A stretch of DNA of 64,000 bases from Allolobophora icterica (lineage: Eukaryota > Annelida > Clitellata > Crassiclitellata > Lumbricidae). The position numbers and the translations under genes are program-made. Below are positions 39,801 to 42,689 of this stretch, piece after piece. The notes under the pieces were generated by a model. The model was given only the letters and a program-made list of their open reading frames with translations, made no database searches and was not told the DNA's origin. Within the stretch, counting starts at the first letter, position 1. Each line of letters starts with the position of its first letter. The stretch is from NCBI GenBank assembly GCA_963556255.1, contig OY744614.1:32879969-32943968 (forward strand), given 5' to 3'.

Positions 39801-40185
39801 ATAGTCCATCTCAATAATAGGGGGCACGTGCCCCGGCTGCCCCTTCCCCCCAGAGTCAACGCCTATGACTGGACTCACCATGATCAAATCGAGGGTCGTC
39901 GATCCAATCCTCCCTGGAATCTGGATGCACCAGATTGAGAAATTCCTTCACCATGACATAGAGCGGTTGCAGTCCTCTGTCGATGGGTCGCACCACCCGC
40001 TCATCAATCCTGGCTCCTCCACTCTCCTCCGACACCTGAGACTTGGGTGGGAGAGAAGTGGAGGTGGAATAGACCCACCATCGCTGGGTAGACGGAACAC
40101 CATCATCCGGGTACGTCGTCCTTTCCGTACTTACTACGATCTCAAGACCGACGACGAAGAAAATAGAAAATACTCCAAGGTACAT
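721..40185 (-). CDS. PROM1-like: Prominin (CD133) family pentaspan membrane glycoprotein, 5' part of gene
   Basis: Prominins are five-pass glycoproteins of plasma-membrane protrusions that bind cholesterol. I joined eleven exons: 39879-40185, 33174-33241, 32147-32352, 14907-15078, 12953-13019, 9613-9696, 7013-7218, 5434-5508, 4815-4878, 2483-2542, 979-1058. All have AG/GT borders and the phases match at every junction, giving 463 codons without a stop. Order: signal peptide (about 1-19), extracellular segment, TM1 (about 131-154), Cys-rich cytosolic loop (CCCRMRGRCG), TM2 (about 181-201, running into AGMVCAFLTNE), then a large helical extracellular loop with a Cys pair and an NLT sequon. Loop spacing, the Cys-rich post-TM1 stretch and the LRT...EQI motif match my recollection of vertebrate prominins. 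TM3-TM5 lie off the left edge. The span is about 39.5 kb because introns are full of repeats. Family call is strong; which paralogue is not determinable. Confidence 0.88.
979..1058 (-). CDS. PROM1-like: Prominin exon 11
   Basis: Acceptor TTTTTAAG and donor GTATGT. The phase-1 junction completes an Asn codon, followed by FNKRVDGVVNDAKKLIDELN and SDTGDS. Exit phase is 0. Confidence 0.75.
1059..2482. other. Prominin intron 11-10 side, nothing recognised
   Basis: AT-rich intronic sequence with a short pyrimidine-rich TCTG run (about 1450-1505). I see no coding signal or repeat with clear ends. Confidence 0.5.
2483..2542 (-). CDS. PROM1-like: Prominin exon 10
   Basis: Acceptor CATGCAG (AG at 2543-2544) and donor GTAAGT. 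Phase 1 is required and present. It encodes VTQAKTTWDESDIKSQAETT. A nearer AG at 2534-2535 was rejected because it gives an in-frame stop in the required phase. Confidence 0.72.
2543..4176. other. Prominin intron, mostly unique sequence
   Basis: No convincing ORF or TE termini, apart from the SINE-like head at 3840-3952. Confidence 0.45.
3840..3952 (-). mobile_element. tRNA-derived SINE head
   Basis: On the minus strand a box-A-like TAGCTGATCGG and a box-B-like GGGTTCAATTC lie at tRNA-like spacing after GTGGAGCACTG. Related heads occur at 20440 and 20850. It is a promoter relic rather than a real tRNA gene. Confidence 0.45.
4177..4257. repeat. (CA)n microsatellite
   Basis: About 80 bases of CA dinucleotides with CAGA interruptions, in a prominin intron. 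Confidence 0.95.
4815..4878 (-). CDS. PROM1-like: Prominin exon 9
   Basis: Acceptor TTTCTGTACAG and donor GTAAGC, phase 0 in and phase 1 out. It encodes GRIQYQNTSDKILNDARDTI plus one residue; NTS is a potential glycosylation sequon. Confidence 0.8.
5434..5508 (-). CDS. PROM1-like: Prominin exon 8
   Basis: An exact 25-codon, phase 0-0 exon with acceptor GTTAATAG and donor GTAAGT. It begins GQNLSNQLSVIRSVIDND and ends RKMIEE, a heptad-like helical stretch. Confidence 0.8.
5919..6115. repeat. 34-bp minisatellite, about 6 copies
   Basis: Degenerate direct repeats of TGTTAACAACATCACTCTTT followed by GACCATGGCCAACA. The right-hand copies are the most alike. Confidence 0.85.
6280..6800 (-). mobile_element. 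LINE reverse transcriptase C-terminal remnant
   Basis: Minus-strand translation gives broken pieces typical of the end of CR1/Jockey-type ORF2: SRVDFGNSIYAGLSSLNPSK, LQSILNTA and, in another frame, LVGVAPSYLQTFC. Frameshifts are present. It is related to the element at 42690-43680. Confidence 0.7.
7013..7218 (-). CDS. PROM1-like: Prominin exon 7 (Cys-pair region of extracellular loop)
   Basis: Acceptor TTCTGATTCAG and donor GTACCA. It encodes about 69 residues with Gln/Leu-rich helices, then ALPDGCQSVDECRRL and NSLNLTVDFSQ. The paired cysteines followed by a short helix and a hydrophobic segment correspond to the conserved Cys pair of the prominin first large loop. NLT is a potential N-glycosylation site. 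Confidence 0.82.
7384..7451. repeat. (CATA)n microsatellite, left half
   Basis: CATA/CACA repeats, continuing at 7790-7911 after a MITE that inserted into the array. Confidence 0.9.
7452..7789. mobile_element. hAT-type MITE, family 1 (copy 1)
   Basis: Ends CAAGGGCGTAAC and ...TTACGCCTATG form short imperfect terminal inverted repeats. The flanking 8-bp target duplication is CATACATA (7444-7451 and 7790-7797), although it lies in a CATA array so could be partly fortuitous. The left part carries an internal duplication of a GTCTAAAAAGT segment. No transposase. Copies 2 and 3 lie at 40916 and 54552. Confidence 0.8.
7790..7911. repeat. (CATA)n microsatellite, right half
   Basis: CATA/CATG repeats continuing the array interrupted by the MITE. 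Confidence 0.9.
8181..8375. repeat. Inverted and direct repeats of an AT-rich unit
   Basis: Units with GTTACACAAACATACGT and (TA)n. The first part is in the opposite orientation, making a near-perfect hairpin at about 8208-8262. The array resumes at 9301-9358 beyond a hAT element. Confidence 0.8.
8376..9300 (+). mobile_element. Non-autonomous hAT transposon carrying a zinc-finger exon
   Basis: Terminal inverted repeats start CATAGTTCGAGAATTCG at both ends and continue imperfectly through AAAATTCG-rich sequence. The 8-bp target duplication ACACAAAC is exact (8368-8375 and 9301-9308). The interior has a short ORF with a BED-like finger but no catalytic domain, so the element depends on an unseen autonomous relative. 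Confidence 0.88.
8657..8875 (+). pseudogene. hAT transposase N-terminal fragment with BED-like zinc finger
   Basis: 72 codons with IQCCFCDKEFVGYSAGIREH: C-x2-C, an aromatic-containing middle, and His residues at 40 and 42, resembling the BED finger that precedes hAT catalytic domains. The finger is followed by an acidic tail and a stop; no RNase H-like domain follows before the element ends at 9300. Expression as a stand-alone DNA-binding protein is possible but unsupported. Confidence 0.55.
9613..9696 (-). CDS. PROM1-like: Prominin exon 6
   Basis: Acceptor TTTTGCTAACAG and donor GTAAGA. Phase 1 in and out matches exons 5 and 7. It encodes DFPDQAREKLSTLTDSRPIL followed by LTVEALAS, an amphipathic helical part of the extracellular loop. 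Confidence 0.78.
9697..10640. other. Prominin intron, nothing recognised
   Basis: AT-rich sequence with no clear repeat ends or coding motif. Confidence 0.45.
10655..10768. repeat. Short tandem repeat (CATACTTGTTCAT-type)
   Basis: Eight or so degenerate 13-16 bp units of ACTTGTTCATCAT. Confidence 0.8.
10786..10862. repeat. 27-bp tandem repeat, 3 copies
   Basis: Units TTATTTCTTGCCTTCTTGCT plus AATACG, nearly identical. Confidence 0.85.
11010..11112. repeat. Tandem repeat of about 40 bp, 2-3 copies
   Basis: Repeated AACTGAATTGTCCTTTG and TCCTCTTCATCTGAAT. Confidence 0.65.
11640..11930. repeat. Tandem repeat (about 62 bp) at a LINE 3' region
   Basis: Four to five copies of GGAAATCGGACTTGGACCTC with TTTTGGACTACTCTCTGGA. 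The array leads into AGCGCTCGTGAATAGGCTGG at about 11930-12005, a dispersed 3' tail also at 27885, 39655 and 40888. Probably an internally expanded LINE 3' end; similar GGACTTGGATCTCC occurs at 27653. Confidence 0.75.
12215..12478 (+). mobile_element. LINE 3' end (ORF2 C-terminus and tail)
   Basis: Broken frames give the GPAIWNGFP-like and TALFS-like motifs common at the end of CR1/L2 ORF2. Then come the shared 3' motif (GGGGCACTATATAAATC) and an ATAAA tail. Confidence 0.65.
12843..12920. repeat. 17-bp tandem repeat, 4 copies
   Basis: Units GATCTTATGTTCAAAG lying just inside the intron next to prominin exon 5. Confidence 0.85.
12953..13019 (-). CDS. PROM1-like: Prominin exon 5
   Basis: Acceptor GGCTACAG. 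It encodes ELRTDVLLRIAEQIQVIGQ and three more residues; the LRT...EQI..I pattern matches the post-TM2 helix of vertebrate prominin. The donor is GTTGGT, weaker than consensus, with exit phase 1, so the 3' border is the least certain part. Confidence 0.72.
13204..13541. mobile_element. hAT-type MITE with GGGTCGCGACCC termini
   Basis: Left end CAGAGTTTCCC and right end GGGAACCACTG are inverted repeats, each followed inward by the palindrome GGGTCGCGACCC. The exact 8-bp target duplication is CTATACCT (13196-13203 and 13542-13549). 338 bp, no coding capacity. Confidence 0.92.
13550..14688. other. Prominin intron, nothing recognised
   Basis: Unique-looking AT-rich sequence apart from a short TTAG run near 13690. 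Confidence 0.4.
14690..14850. repeat. 60-bp tandem repeat, 2.7 copies
   Basis: Units containing CATCAATTACCTCATCCAAT and GACCAATCAATTTATCC, close to prominin exon 4. Confidence 0.9.
14907..15078 (-). CDS. PROM1-like: Prominin exon 4 (end of TM2, start of large extracellular loop)
   Basis: Acceptor TTCTTTTAG. The first base completes the split codon of exon 3, giving AGMVCAFLTNE, matching the end of TM2 in prominins. A Ser/Thr-rich stretch and ISTVISSLRRIETY follow. The donor GTAGGT (14901-14906) is preferred over GTAGTA at 14918-14923 because it leaves phase 0, which exon 5 needs. Confidence 0.78.
15217..15537. mobile_element. Foldback hairpin element with CATA/TATG arms
   Basis: The outer arms are GC-rich inverted repeats built on CCGCTATTCCGGG (left, four tandem copies at 15226-15290) and CCGGAATAGCGGACCGG (right, 15520-15537). 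Inside, a CATA array (15299-15420) meets a TATG array (15420-15510) head to head, so almost the whole 320 bp can fold on itself. Target duplication not clear. Confidence 0.75.
15560..15665 (-). mobile_element. tRNA-derived SINE head
   Basis: On the minus strand TGGTCCAGTGGTCAGTG (box A-like) and AGGATTCAATG (box B-like) lie at tRNA spacing. Similar to the SINE at 38379. Confidence 0.5.
15840..15957. repeat. 19-bp tandem repeat, 6 copies
   Basis: Units CAGCTTAATTGCAGGGCAC, probably expanded from a dispersed sequence like GCACCAGCTTATTCACGAGG, seen singly at 61590. Confidence 0.9.
15960..16833. other. Large prominin intron 3, nothing recognised
   Basis: No clear element ends or coding signal. 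Confidence 0.4.
16834..16995 (-). mobile_element. SINE family A fragment
   Basis: Reverse-complement match to the body and tail of the full SINE at 38379: AGAAGAGCAGTCCCTTAAGC at the left, TACAGTCAGTGTACTCATTA at the right. Confidence 0.75.
17065..17077. repeat. Poly-C tract
   Basis: Thirteen consecutive C. Confidence 0.9.
17455..17526. repeat. (TG)n microsatellite
   Basis: About 70 bases of TG with a few GG interruptions. Confidence 0.95.
17930..18323 (+). mobile_element. LINE ORF2 C-terminal remnant with GATGAT tail
   Basis: Plus-strand frames give RRLQWFGNVERMPVDE, the LRWFGHVxRMP motif found near the end of many LINE ORF2 proteins, followed by a broken basic segment. It ends in a short GAT tail. 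A different clade from the CR1/L2-like fragments. Confidence 0.7.
18808..18872. repeat. (GAT)n microsatellite
   Basis: GATGATGTT/GATGAC repeats, joined to the ATA tail of the neighbouring SINE. Confidence 0.85.
18873..19143 (-). mobile_element. SINE family B copy
   Basis: ATAATAATCTTCGTTTAATA at the tail side and the shared GGCAGCCATGCAAGGCGCCC body. The tRNA-like head lies at the right end on the minus strand (box B-like region near 19075-19095). Confidence 0.6.
19843..19930. repeat. (GGA)n microsatellite
   Basis: Nearly 80 bases of GGA/GAG triplets. Frames across it read as poly-Arg or poly-Leu and are not considered coding. Confidence 0.95.
20062..20165. repeat. (TTA)n microsatellite
   Basis: TTA repeats forming the simple tail of the adjoining minus-strand SINE. 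Confidence 0.9.
20166..20362 (-). mobile_element. SINE family B copy (inverted relative to 21327)
   Basis: From the tail motif TAATAATCTTCGTTTAATAT to a head with GGGACTCGATCTTTGTACC (complement of box B). The sequence is the near reverse complement of the copy at 21327-21552. Confidence 0.8.
20353..20418. repeat. 14-bp tandem repeat, 5 copies
   Basis: CAGATTCAAGTGC units at the end of the SINE head. Confidence 0.9.
20440..20537 (-). mobile_element. tRNA-derived SINE head
   Basis: On the minus strand GTAGGTTCGAGTCTCC is a good box B and GTTAGAGAGCTCACC lies at box A position. Confidence 0.5.
21327..21552 (+). mobile_element. SINE family B, tRNA-derived, with TTA tail
   Basis: The head has TAGCGCATTGG (box A) and AGATCGAGTCCC (box B) at tRNA spacing. 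The body includes AGCGCAGTGCGTTTGCAGGC, and the tail is AATATTATTATT. Confidence 0.85.
21780..23009. other. Large intron 3, nothing recognised
   Basis: No element ends or exons seen. Confidence 0.4.
23016..24692. repeat. 50-bp satellite array, about 33 copies
   Basis: The monomer comprises CACAGTTATTAAGACCTAGT, TTTATCATATTGATTAACAT and CATAATACGT. Three versions of the middle alternate: GACCTAGTTTTATC, GATCTACTTTTAGC and a 46-bp form with GACCATTTATC. Nearly every copy keeps TACGTCAC, a CREB/ATF-like half-site. It lies in the 17-kb prominin intron 3. Confidence 0.95.
24705..26600. other. Large intron 3, mostly unrecognised
   Basis: Contains a short GACA/GAGA microsatellite at 25136-25175. 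Nothing else supported. Confidence 0.4.
27100..27960 (+). mobile_element. LINE ORF2 C-terminal remnant and 3' tail
   Basis: Plus-strand frames give AFHSKLKSHLFK and duplicated TTSLRNS/PPSGIP motifs, as in the ends of CR1/L2-type ORF2. The 3' part runs into the dispersed tail with AAGCTGGTGCCCTGC (27897-27911). Internally duplicated and frameshifted. Confidence 0.6.
28080..28150 (-). repeat. Dispersed repeat related to 37503-37850
   Basis: On the minus strand it shares ACTGATCTTCTGGA, GACCTGATTACGGCTT and GTGCCATC with the repeats at 37503. Confidence 0.6.
28154..31891. mobile_element. Foldback structure with long inverted arms and a LINE insert
   Basis: The left arm (28154 to about 28950) is the reverse complement of the right arm (about 30965 to 31891). 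Ends share TAGT-GGGTCAA with a possible TAT target duplication (28151-28153, 31892-31894). Each arm has an outer unique part (about 330 bp) and inner tandem units of about 140 bp carrying CAAAATGGCGGACAAAATGG, three on the left and about four on the right. This resembles foldback-type DNA transposons. The centre is a LINE fragment, so no transposase is visible. Confidence 0.85.
29036..30890 (+). pseudogene. Broken LINE reverse transcriptase (CR1/L2-like)
   Basis: Frames together give reverse-transcriptase blocks in order: PSKTLERLVSLQLLSYFEQT, QSGLRGHHSTETALL, FDMVDHDIL, QGLVLGPILCILF, LYADDAQAFV (the catalytic YADD), then C-terminal SRLDYCHSLLMGLP and LDVLHWLPINARIRYKILLL. Frameshifts near 29900, 30105 and 30420 make it non-functional. 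The 3' end is about 30890 with an AATACAATATAATAC tail. The endonuclease domain is absent, so the copy is 5' truncated. It is the loop of the foldback structure. Confidence 0.88.
32147..32352 (-). CDS. PROM1-like: Prominin exon 3 (TM1, Cys-rich loop, TM2 start)
   Basis: Residues 126-193. A hydrophobic span (IGFSICIVVGALFVIVMPIV) is followed by GLFFCCCRMRGRCG, a basic KRQKKVEKSDGCKR loop and the second span SACGVILIILTTLIA. A transmembrane segment followed by clustered cysteines and a short basic cytosolic loop is the most diagnostic prominin feature in the window. Acceptor CTTTTAG, donor GTACGT, exit phase 2. Confidence 0.88.
32478..32660 (-). mobile_element. SINE family A fragment
   Basis: Reverse-complement match to the 38379 SINE body: AGAAGAGCAGGCCCTAAAGC, CACAGACAGTGTAGGGTCAG. 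It lies only 126 bases upstream of prominin exon 3. Confidence 0.75.
33174..33241 (-). CDS. PROM1-like: Prominin exon 2
   Basis: This 68-base exon has acceptor TTTTACAG and donor GTAAGT. Phase 1 in and phase 0 out fit both neighbours. It encodes residues 103-125, an acidic stretch with VIYESLSDWRF just before TM1. Confidence 0.82.
33478..33615 (-). mobile_element. SINE family A fragment
   Basis: Begins AGAAGAAGAGCAGTCCTTTA and matches the SINE body and tail in reverse. Confidence 0.75.
33796..33850. repeat. (GAT)n microsatellite
   Basis: GAT triplets with GGTGAT interruptions. Confidence 0.9.
33860..35186. other. Prominin intron 1, nothing recognised
   Basis: No clear element ends or exon signals. 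Confidence 0.4.
35187..35392 (-). mobile_element. SINE family A, near full length
   Basis: The body GGCAGCCATGGGCATGAAGT is followed on the minus strand upstream by a tRNA-like head with CTAGTGGTTAGTTG (box A) and GATCAGAAGTTCAAATCCC (box B). The tail is truncated. Confidence 0.8.
35628..35722 (-). CDS. Candidate alternative terminal exon of prominin in intron 1
   Basis: After the acceptor TGTTATCTTCAG, entry in phase 1 (the exit phase of exon 1) gives an open 31-codon stretch including the stop. It contains SQGCKNNHPKDKKDCDV and ends in an acidic EEEMT before TGA. An AATAAA (35614-35619) follows 9 bases after the stop. Spliced to exon 1 it would give a short secreted protein of about 133 residues without a transmembrane segment. 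It could equally be repeat-derived or a chance exon. Confidence 0.35.
35848..37470. mobile_element. DNA transposon with GGGTCATTATCCGAAA inverted repeats
   Basis: 16-bp perfect terminal inverted repeats GGGTCATTATCCGAAA, flanked by ATATAT on both sides (35842-35847, 37471-37476) as a candidate target duplication. The interior lacks a long ORF but has several copies of CATTACCATC, two inverted as GATGGTAATGA. A LINE 3' end is nested inside at about 36040-36241. Confidence 0.8.
36040..36241 (+). mobile_element. LINE 3' end nested in the DNA transposon
   Basis: GCGCCTCTGAGTAGATATCT, GGGGCGCTATATAAATG and an (ATAAA)n tail ending at 36241. The 5' border is uncertain. Confidence 0.65.
37503..37850. 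repeat. Tandem repeat of about 148 bp, 2.3 copies
   Basis: Units with GATATTGACCTGATTATGGC, CCATCGGTTGATGCC and GACACCGGCGCAATAGAAGT. A related single unit occurs upstream of zinc-finger genes B (52510-52600) and C (60370-60475), and at 28080. Confidence 0.9.
37870..38365. other. Prominin intron 1, nothing recognised
   Basis: No element or exon supported. Confidence 0.4.
38379..38671 (+). mobile_element. SINE family A, full-length tRNA-derived copy
   Basis: The tRNA-like head has TAGTCTAGTGGTTAG (box A) and AGGTTCAAATCCCC (box B), followed by a body with CGGTGGGAAGATGAGACGGT and a CTTCTCTTC tail. A perfect 13-bp target duplication TTCATCACCTCTT flanks it (38366-38378, 38672-38684). No internal ORF. 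Other copies: 16834, 32478, 33478, 35187, 55278. Confidence 0.93.
38705..39040 (-). mobile_element. SINE family B copy
   Basis: An AAT-type tail at 38709-38731, then TTAATTAAGCACCTGCTAAC, a duplicated GGCAGCC..CAGGGCGCC body and, on the minus strand, the head GTAATGGATAACACACTGGC with box B GATCGAATCC. Confidence 0.75.
39535..39725 (+). mobile_element. LINE 3' end with TGAA tail
   Basis: TGCGCCTCTGAGTAGCCCTC, GGGGCTACATAAATG and a (TGAA)n tail, followed by the dispersed GTCGGTGCCCTGTGCTC tail segment up to the MITE target site. Confidence 0.6.
39731..39867. mobile_element. hAT-type MITE, family 2 (copy 1), in the prominin exon 1 donor site
   Basis: Ends CACTGGCGTAAACTTG and ...AACGCCTATG. 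Exact 8-bp target duplication ACTGGACT (39723-39730, 39868-39875). The right duplication overlaps positions +4 to +6 of the GTGAGT donor of prominin exon 1. 137 bp, non-coding. Confidence 0.93.
39879..40185 (-). CDS. PROM1-like: Prominin exon 1 (start, signal peptide, N-terminal ectodomain)
   Basis: The ATG at 40185 opens a hydrophobic leader (MYLGVFSIFFVVGLEIVVS), then a polar Ser/Thr/Pro-rich stretch and a segment with GLQPLYVMVKEFLNLVHP, which resembles the prominin pre-TM1 motif. It is the first in-frame ATG. The exon ends in phase 1 at a GTGAGT donor (39873-39878). A small hAT-type element sits three bases into that donor, see findings. Confidence 0.85.
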
Positions 40186-40241
40186 TTTCGATTGTGTCGT
40201 AAACCGAAAACACGCAGAATAGATATCAATGGCGTTTCATG

Positions 40242-40887
40242 ATCTGTCCAGTATAATCTTCAGAGCATGAATACGATTTTCCAACGTGAACTATCCACGG
40301 AAACGCAAACTCGGAACACCTCCTATAGGCCTGTCATTTATACAGGCACACACCATATGGCCATCAAACACTATTATTCATTGTAATCGCTTAATCTACT
40401 GCGGCACAAGCCAGATCCTAACCGTATAGGATGTGAAACCGAATACCAGGCCAATTACGGGCTTCTTACATGACGTGCGCCTTCGCGTCATTGCCTAATT
40501 AGAGAAAATTAGTTAAAACAACGAACACCTTCGTATACATCCCGAATCTGACTGACTTTTGCTTTACACGGGTAAACGGCACTAATTGCACAGCATAGCT
40601 TCTGACAAAGCGCTGCCATTGCTATTCCGCAGTACCTTAGCCAGGCTTACTACACTGCGTGCGGTTTATCAGCGTTTATTTGCCTAAGAGTACATCCTGA
40701 ACATGCTACCAACGCCGAATATGACGCAGCCTGTGCTTGTTTTGGCGCGCCAGTGACGTTAGCGCCATCAAGTGAGACGTGAATAAAATAAAATCGGTTC
40801 CATCCAGTGCAGTAACTTCTATGACCAGATCTGATCAGTGGTGTCGATCCTCCCAACGCAATGTTGCATTCGCCAGCACGCAAAAGC
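40242..40887. promoter_or_regulatory. Putative prominin upstream region
   Basis: About 650 bases immediately upstream of the prominin ATG, with no transposon recognised until 40888 and more CpG than its neighbours. By position it should hold the 5' UTR and promoter if there is no further non-coding exon. I see no convincing TATA box. Confidence 0.35.
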
Positions 40888-40915
40888 GCTCGTGAATAGG
40901 CTGGTGCCCTGCGCT

Positions 40916-41114
40916 CAGAGGCGTAACTTTGGTCTAAAAAGTGGTGGTACCAATTTCTTACATAGACTAAGCAAGGCTGAGACTGCGATCTCTGGGAAGG
41001 CACGTACAATAAAAAAATATTGATTGGCATTGTTCAAAAAGTGGGGGCACTGTACCCCCAGTCCAAAAAGTGGGGATGCGGGTACCCCTCGTACCCTCAC
41101 ATATTACGCCTGTG
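40916..41114. mobile_element. hAT-type MITE, family 1 (copy 2)
   Basis: Ends CAGAGGCGTAACTTTGG and ...ATTACGCCTGTG. Exact 8-bp target duplication CCTGCGCT (40908-40915, 41115-41122). It interrupts a dispersed LINE tail (TGGTGCCCTGCGCT|TGGCCTTCG). Confidence 0.93.
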
Positions 41115-41382
41115 CCTGCGCTTGGCCTTCGAGTGGCGCTTTAGAAGTTTGGAGATAATTACGACTATGATTAATTAGGACCTACATAAATTATGTACAG
41201 GCGGATTCAGACGTTCGATCAGGGATCGTGCTCGACACCAAATAATGAAGCCACCTGATTAGCCTATAGGCCTATTGGATTATTTGAGGTATACGCCTAA
41301 AGCTGCACTGGCTCCCCTCATCGAGGAGAGAATAAAATTCAAGTTTCGTTTTCTGAGGAAGCTGGGTATCGTTGGTCAGCAC

Positions 41383-41736
41383 CACTGGCGTAAACTTGTC
41401 CAAAATATTGAGGGGGGTTGGGTTATTCATTCTACACTTAATTGTTGCCTTGGGTGTACAGTTCATCTCAATTATTGGGGGGAGGCACGTGCCCCGGCTA
41501 CCCCTCCCCCCAGCAGTGCCGTCTTAACGTCTTATAAATAATCATATAAGATAAGATAAGATTGTAGGCCCTGGGCAAAGCAATGCATTGCATTGTCGTG
41601 CTTGAAGGTCATCTCACACATTAATTTGTTTGGGTCTGTTTAATTTGGGGCCCCTAGAATCGTGGGGCCTTGGCGACTGCTCAACGTGCCCATGCCTTAA
41701 GACGGCACTCCCCCCCCCCCAGAGTCTACGCCTATG
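41383..41736. mobile_element. hAT-type MITE, family 2 (copy 2), with nested insertion
   Basis: Same ends as 39731-39867 (CACTGGCGTAAACTTG, ACGCCTATG). The target duplication GTCAGCAC/GTCAGCAT (41375-41382, 41737-41744) has one mismatch. It is longer than copy 1 because another element sits at about 41514-41709. Confidence 0.88.
41514..41709. mobile_element. Nested hAT-like MITE
   Basis: Left end CAGTGCCGTCTTAA and right end TTAAGACGGCACT are inverted repeats. Flanks are C-rich (CCCCCCAG on both sides, with the right C-run expanded), so the 8-bp duplication is blurred by slippage. Confidence 0.75.
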
Positions 41737-41959
41737 GTCAGCATCATCATCAGCGCAGCGATCGAGCTTCTTCCAGGTGGTTTAATTACTAGTTGATTCT
41801 CAGTGCAAATGCCAGTTAAGACTTAACTAGCAGTGCCATAGACTGACCTGTATTGGTTATTGATGTAATTCATGTAAAAGCTTCTAGTTTGTGTTTTTTA
41901 CATTGGACTACGAAAAAGTACGTTTAGCTCTATTTTCATCAAACTAGAAAGTAGAAACT

Positions 41960-42235
41960 GTCATGGATGAGCGATGATGAAAATATAGCTCAAACCATAG
42001 AAGCTGGATGAGCGATGATGAAAATATAGCTAAAACCATAGAAGCTGGATGAGCGATGATGAAAATATAGCTCAAACTAGAAGCTGGATGAGCGATGATG
42101 AAAATATAGGCCTAGGCCTATAGCTCAAACTATAGAAGCTGGATGAGCGATGATGAAAGTGTAGCTCAAACTAGAAGCTGGAAGATCGATGAAAATAGAC
42201 CTCGTATACAAGCTGGATTCTCGATGAAACATAGG
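41960..42235. repeat. Tandem repeats of the AGAAGCTGGAT...GATGAAAATATAGC unit
   Basis: Six or seven units of about 35-45 bp (AGAAGCTGGATGAGCGATGA plus TGAAAATATAGCTCAAAC). The same unit recurs at 43185-43395 (inverted), 46600-46806, 56033-56240, 60950-61250 and 62400-62545. Confidence 0.85.
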
Positions 42236-42242
42236 TGAAACT

Positions 42243-42450
42243 CACTGGCGGCGATTTTGTTTGACAGGTGGGGGGGGGGGAATTTAGAACTTAAAAAGAG
42301 TTTTGAACTGATCTGGTCAAAAAAATTTCGCGCGAAACTTTTGACTTTTTTGGCGTTTCTTCAAAATGTGAGGGACAGATGTATGGTGTGTTCCCGCACT
42401 CCTAAAGGTGGGGGTCTTGTCCCCCTCGACCCCCGGGATCGCCGCCCTTG
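42243..42450. mobile_element. hAT-type MITE, family 3
   Basis: Ends CACTGGCGGCGATTTTG and GGGATCGCCGCCCTTG. Exact 8-bp target duplication GTGAAACT (42235-42242, 42451-42458). Inserted within the AGAAGCTGGA repeat array. Confidence 0.92.
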
Positions 42451-42689
42451 GTGAAACTAGAAGCTGGAAGATCGTGAACCTTTTGTCCGTGAACCATTTG
42501 TCGTGAACCATTTGTCCATGAACCATTTGCCGTGACACTAACCACGGCAATATAAACTGGACTTAACATAACATAACAAGGTTTTAAGTGGCTCAGAAGA
42601 CTTTCATCTGTGTCAGAGCCACTCTAGTAACTTATACTTACGTAACTTATACAACATTAAGCGAACTATTCTTAGGCAACAGGCGTATC

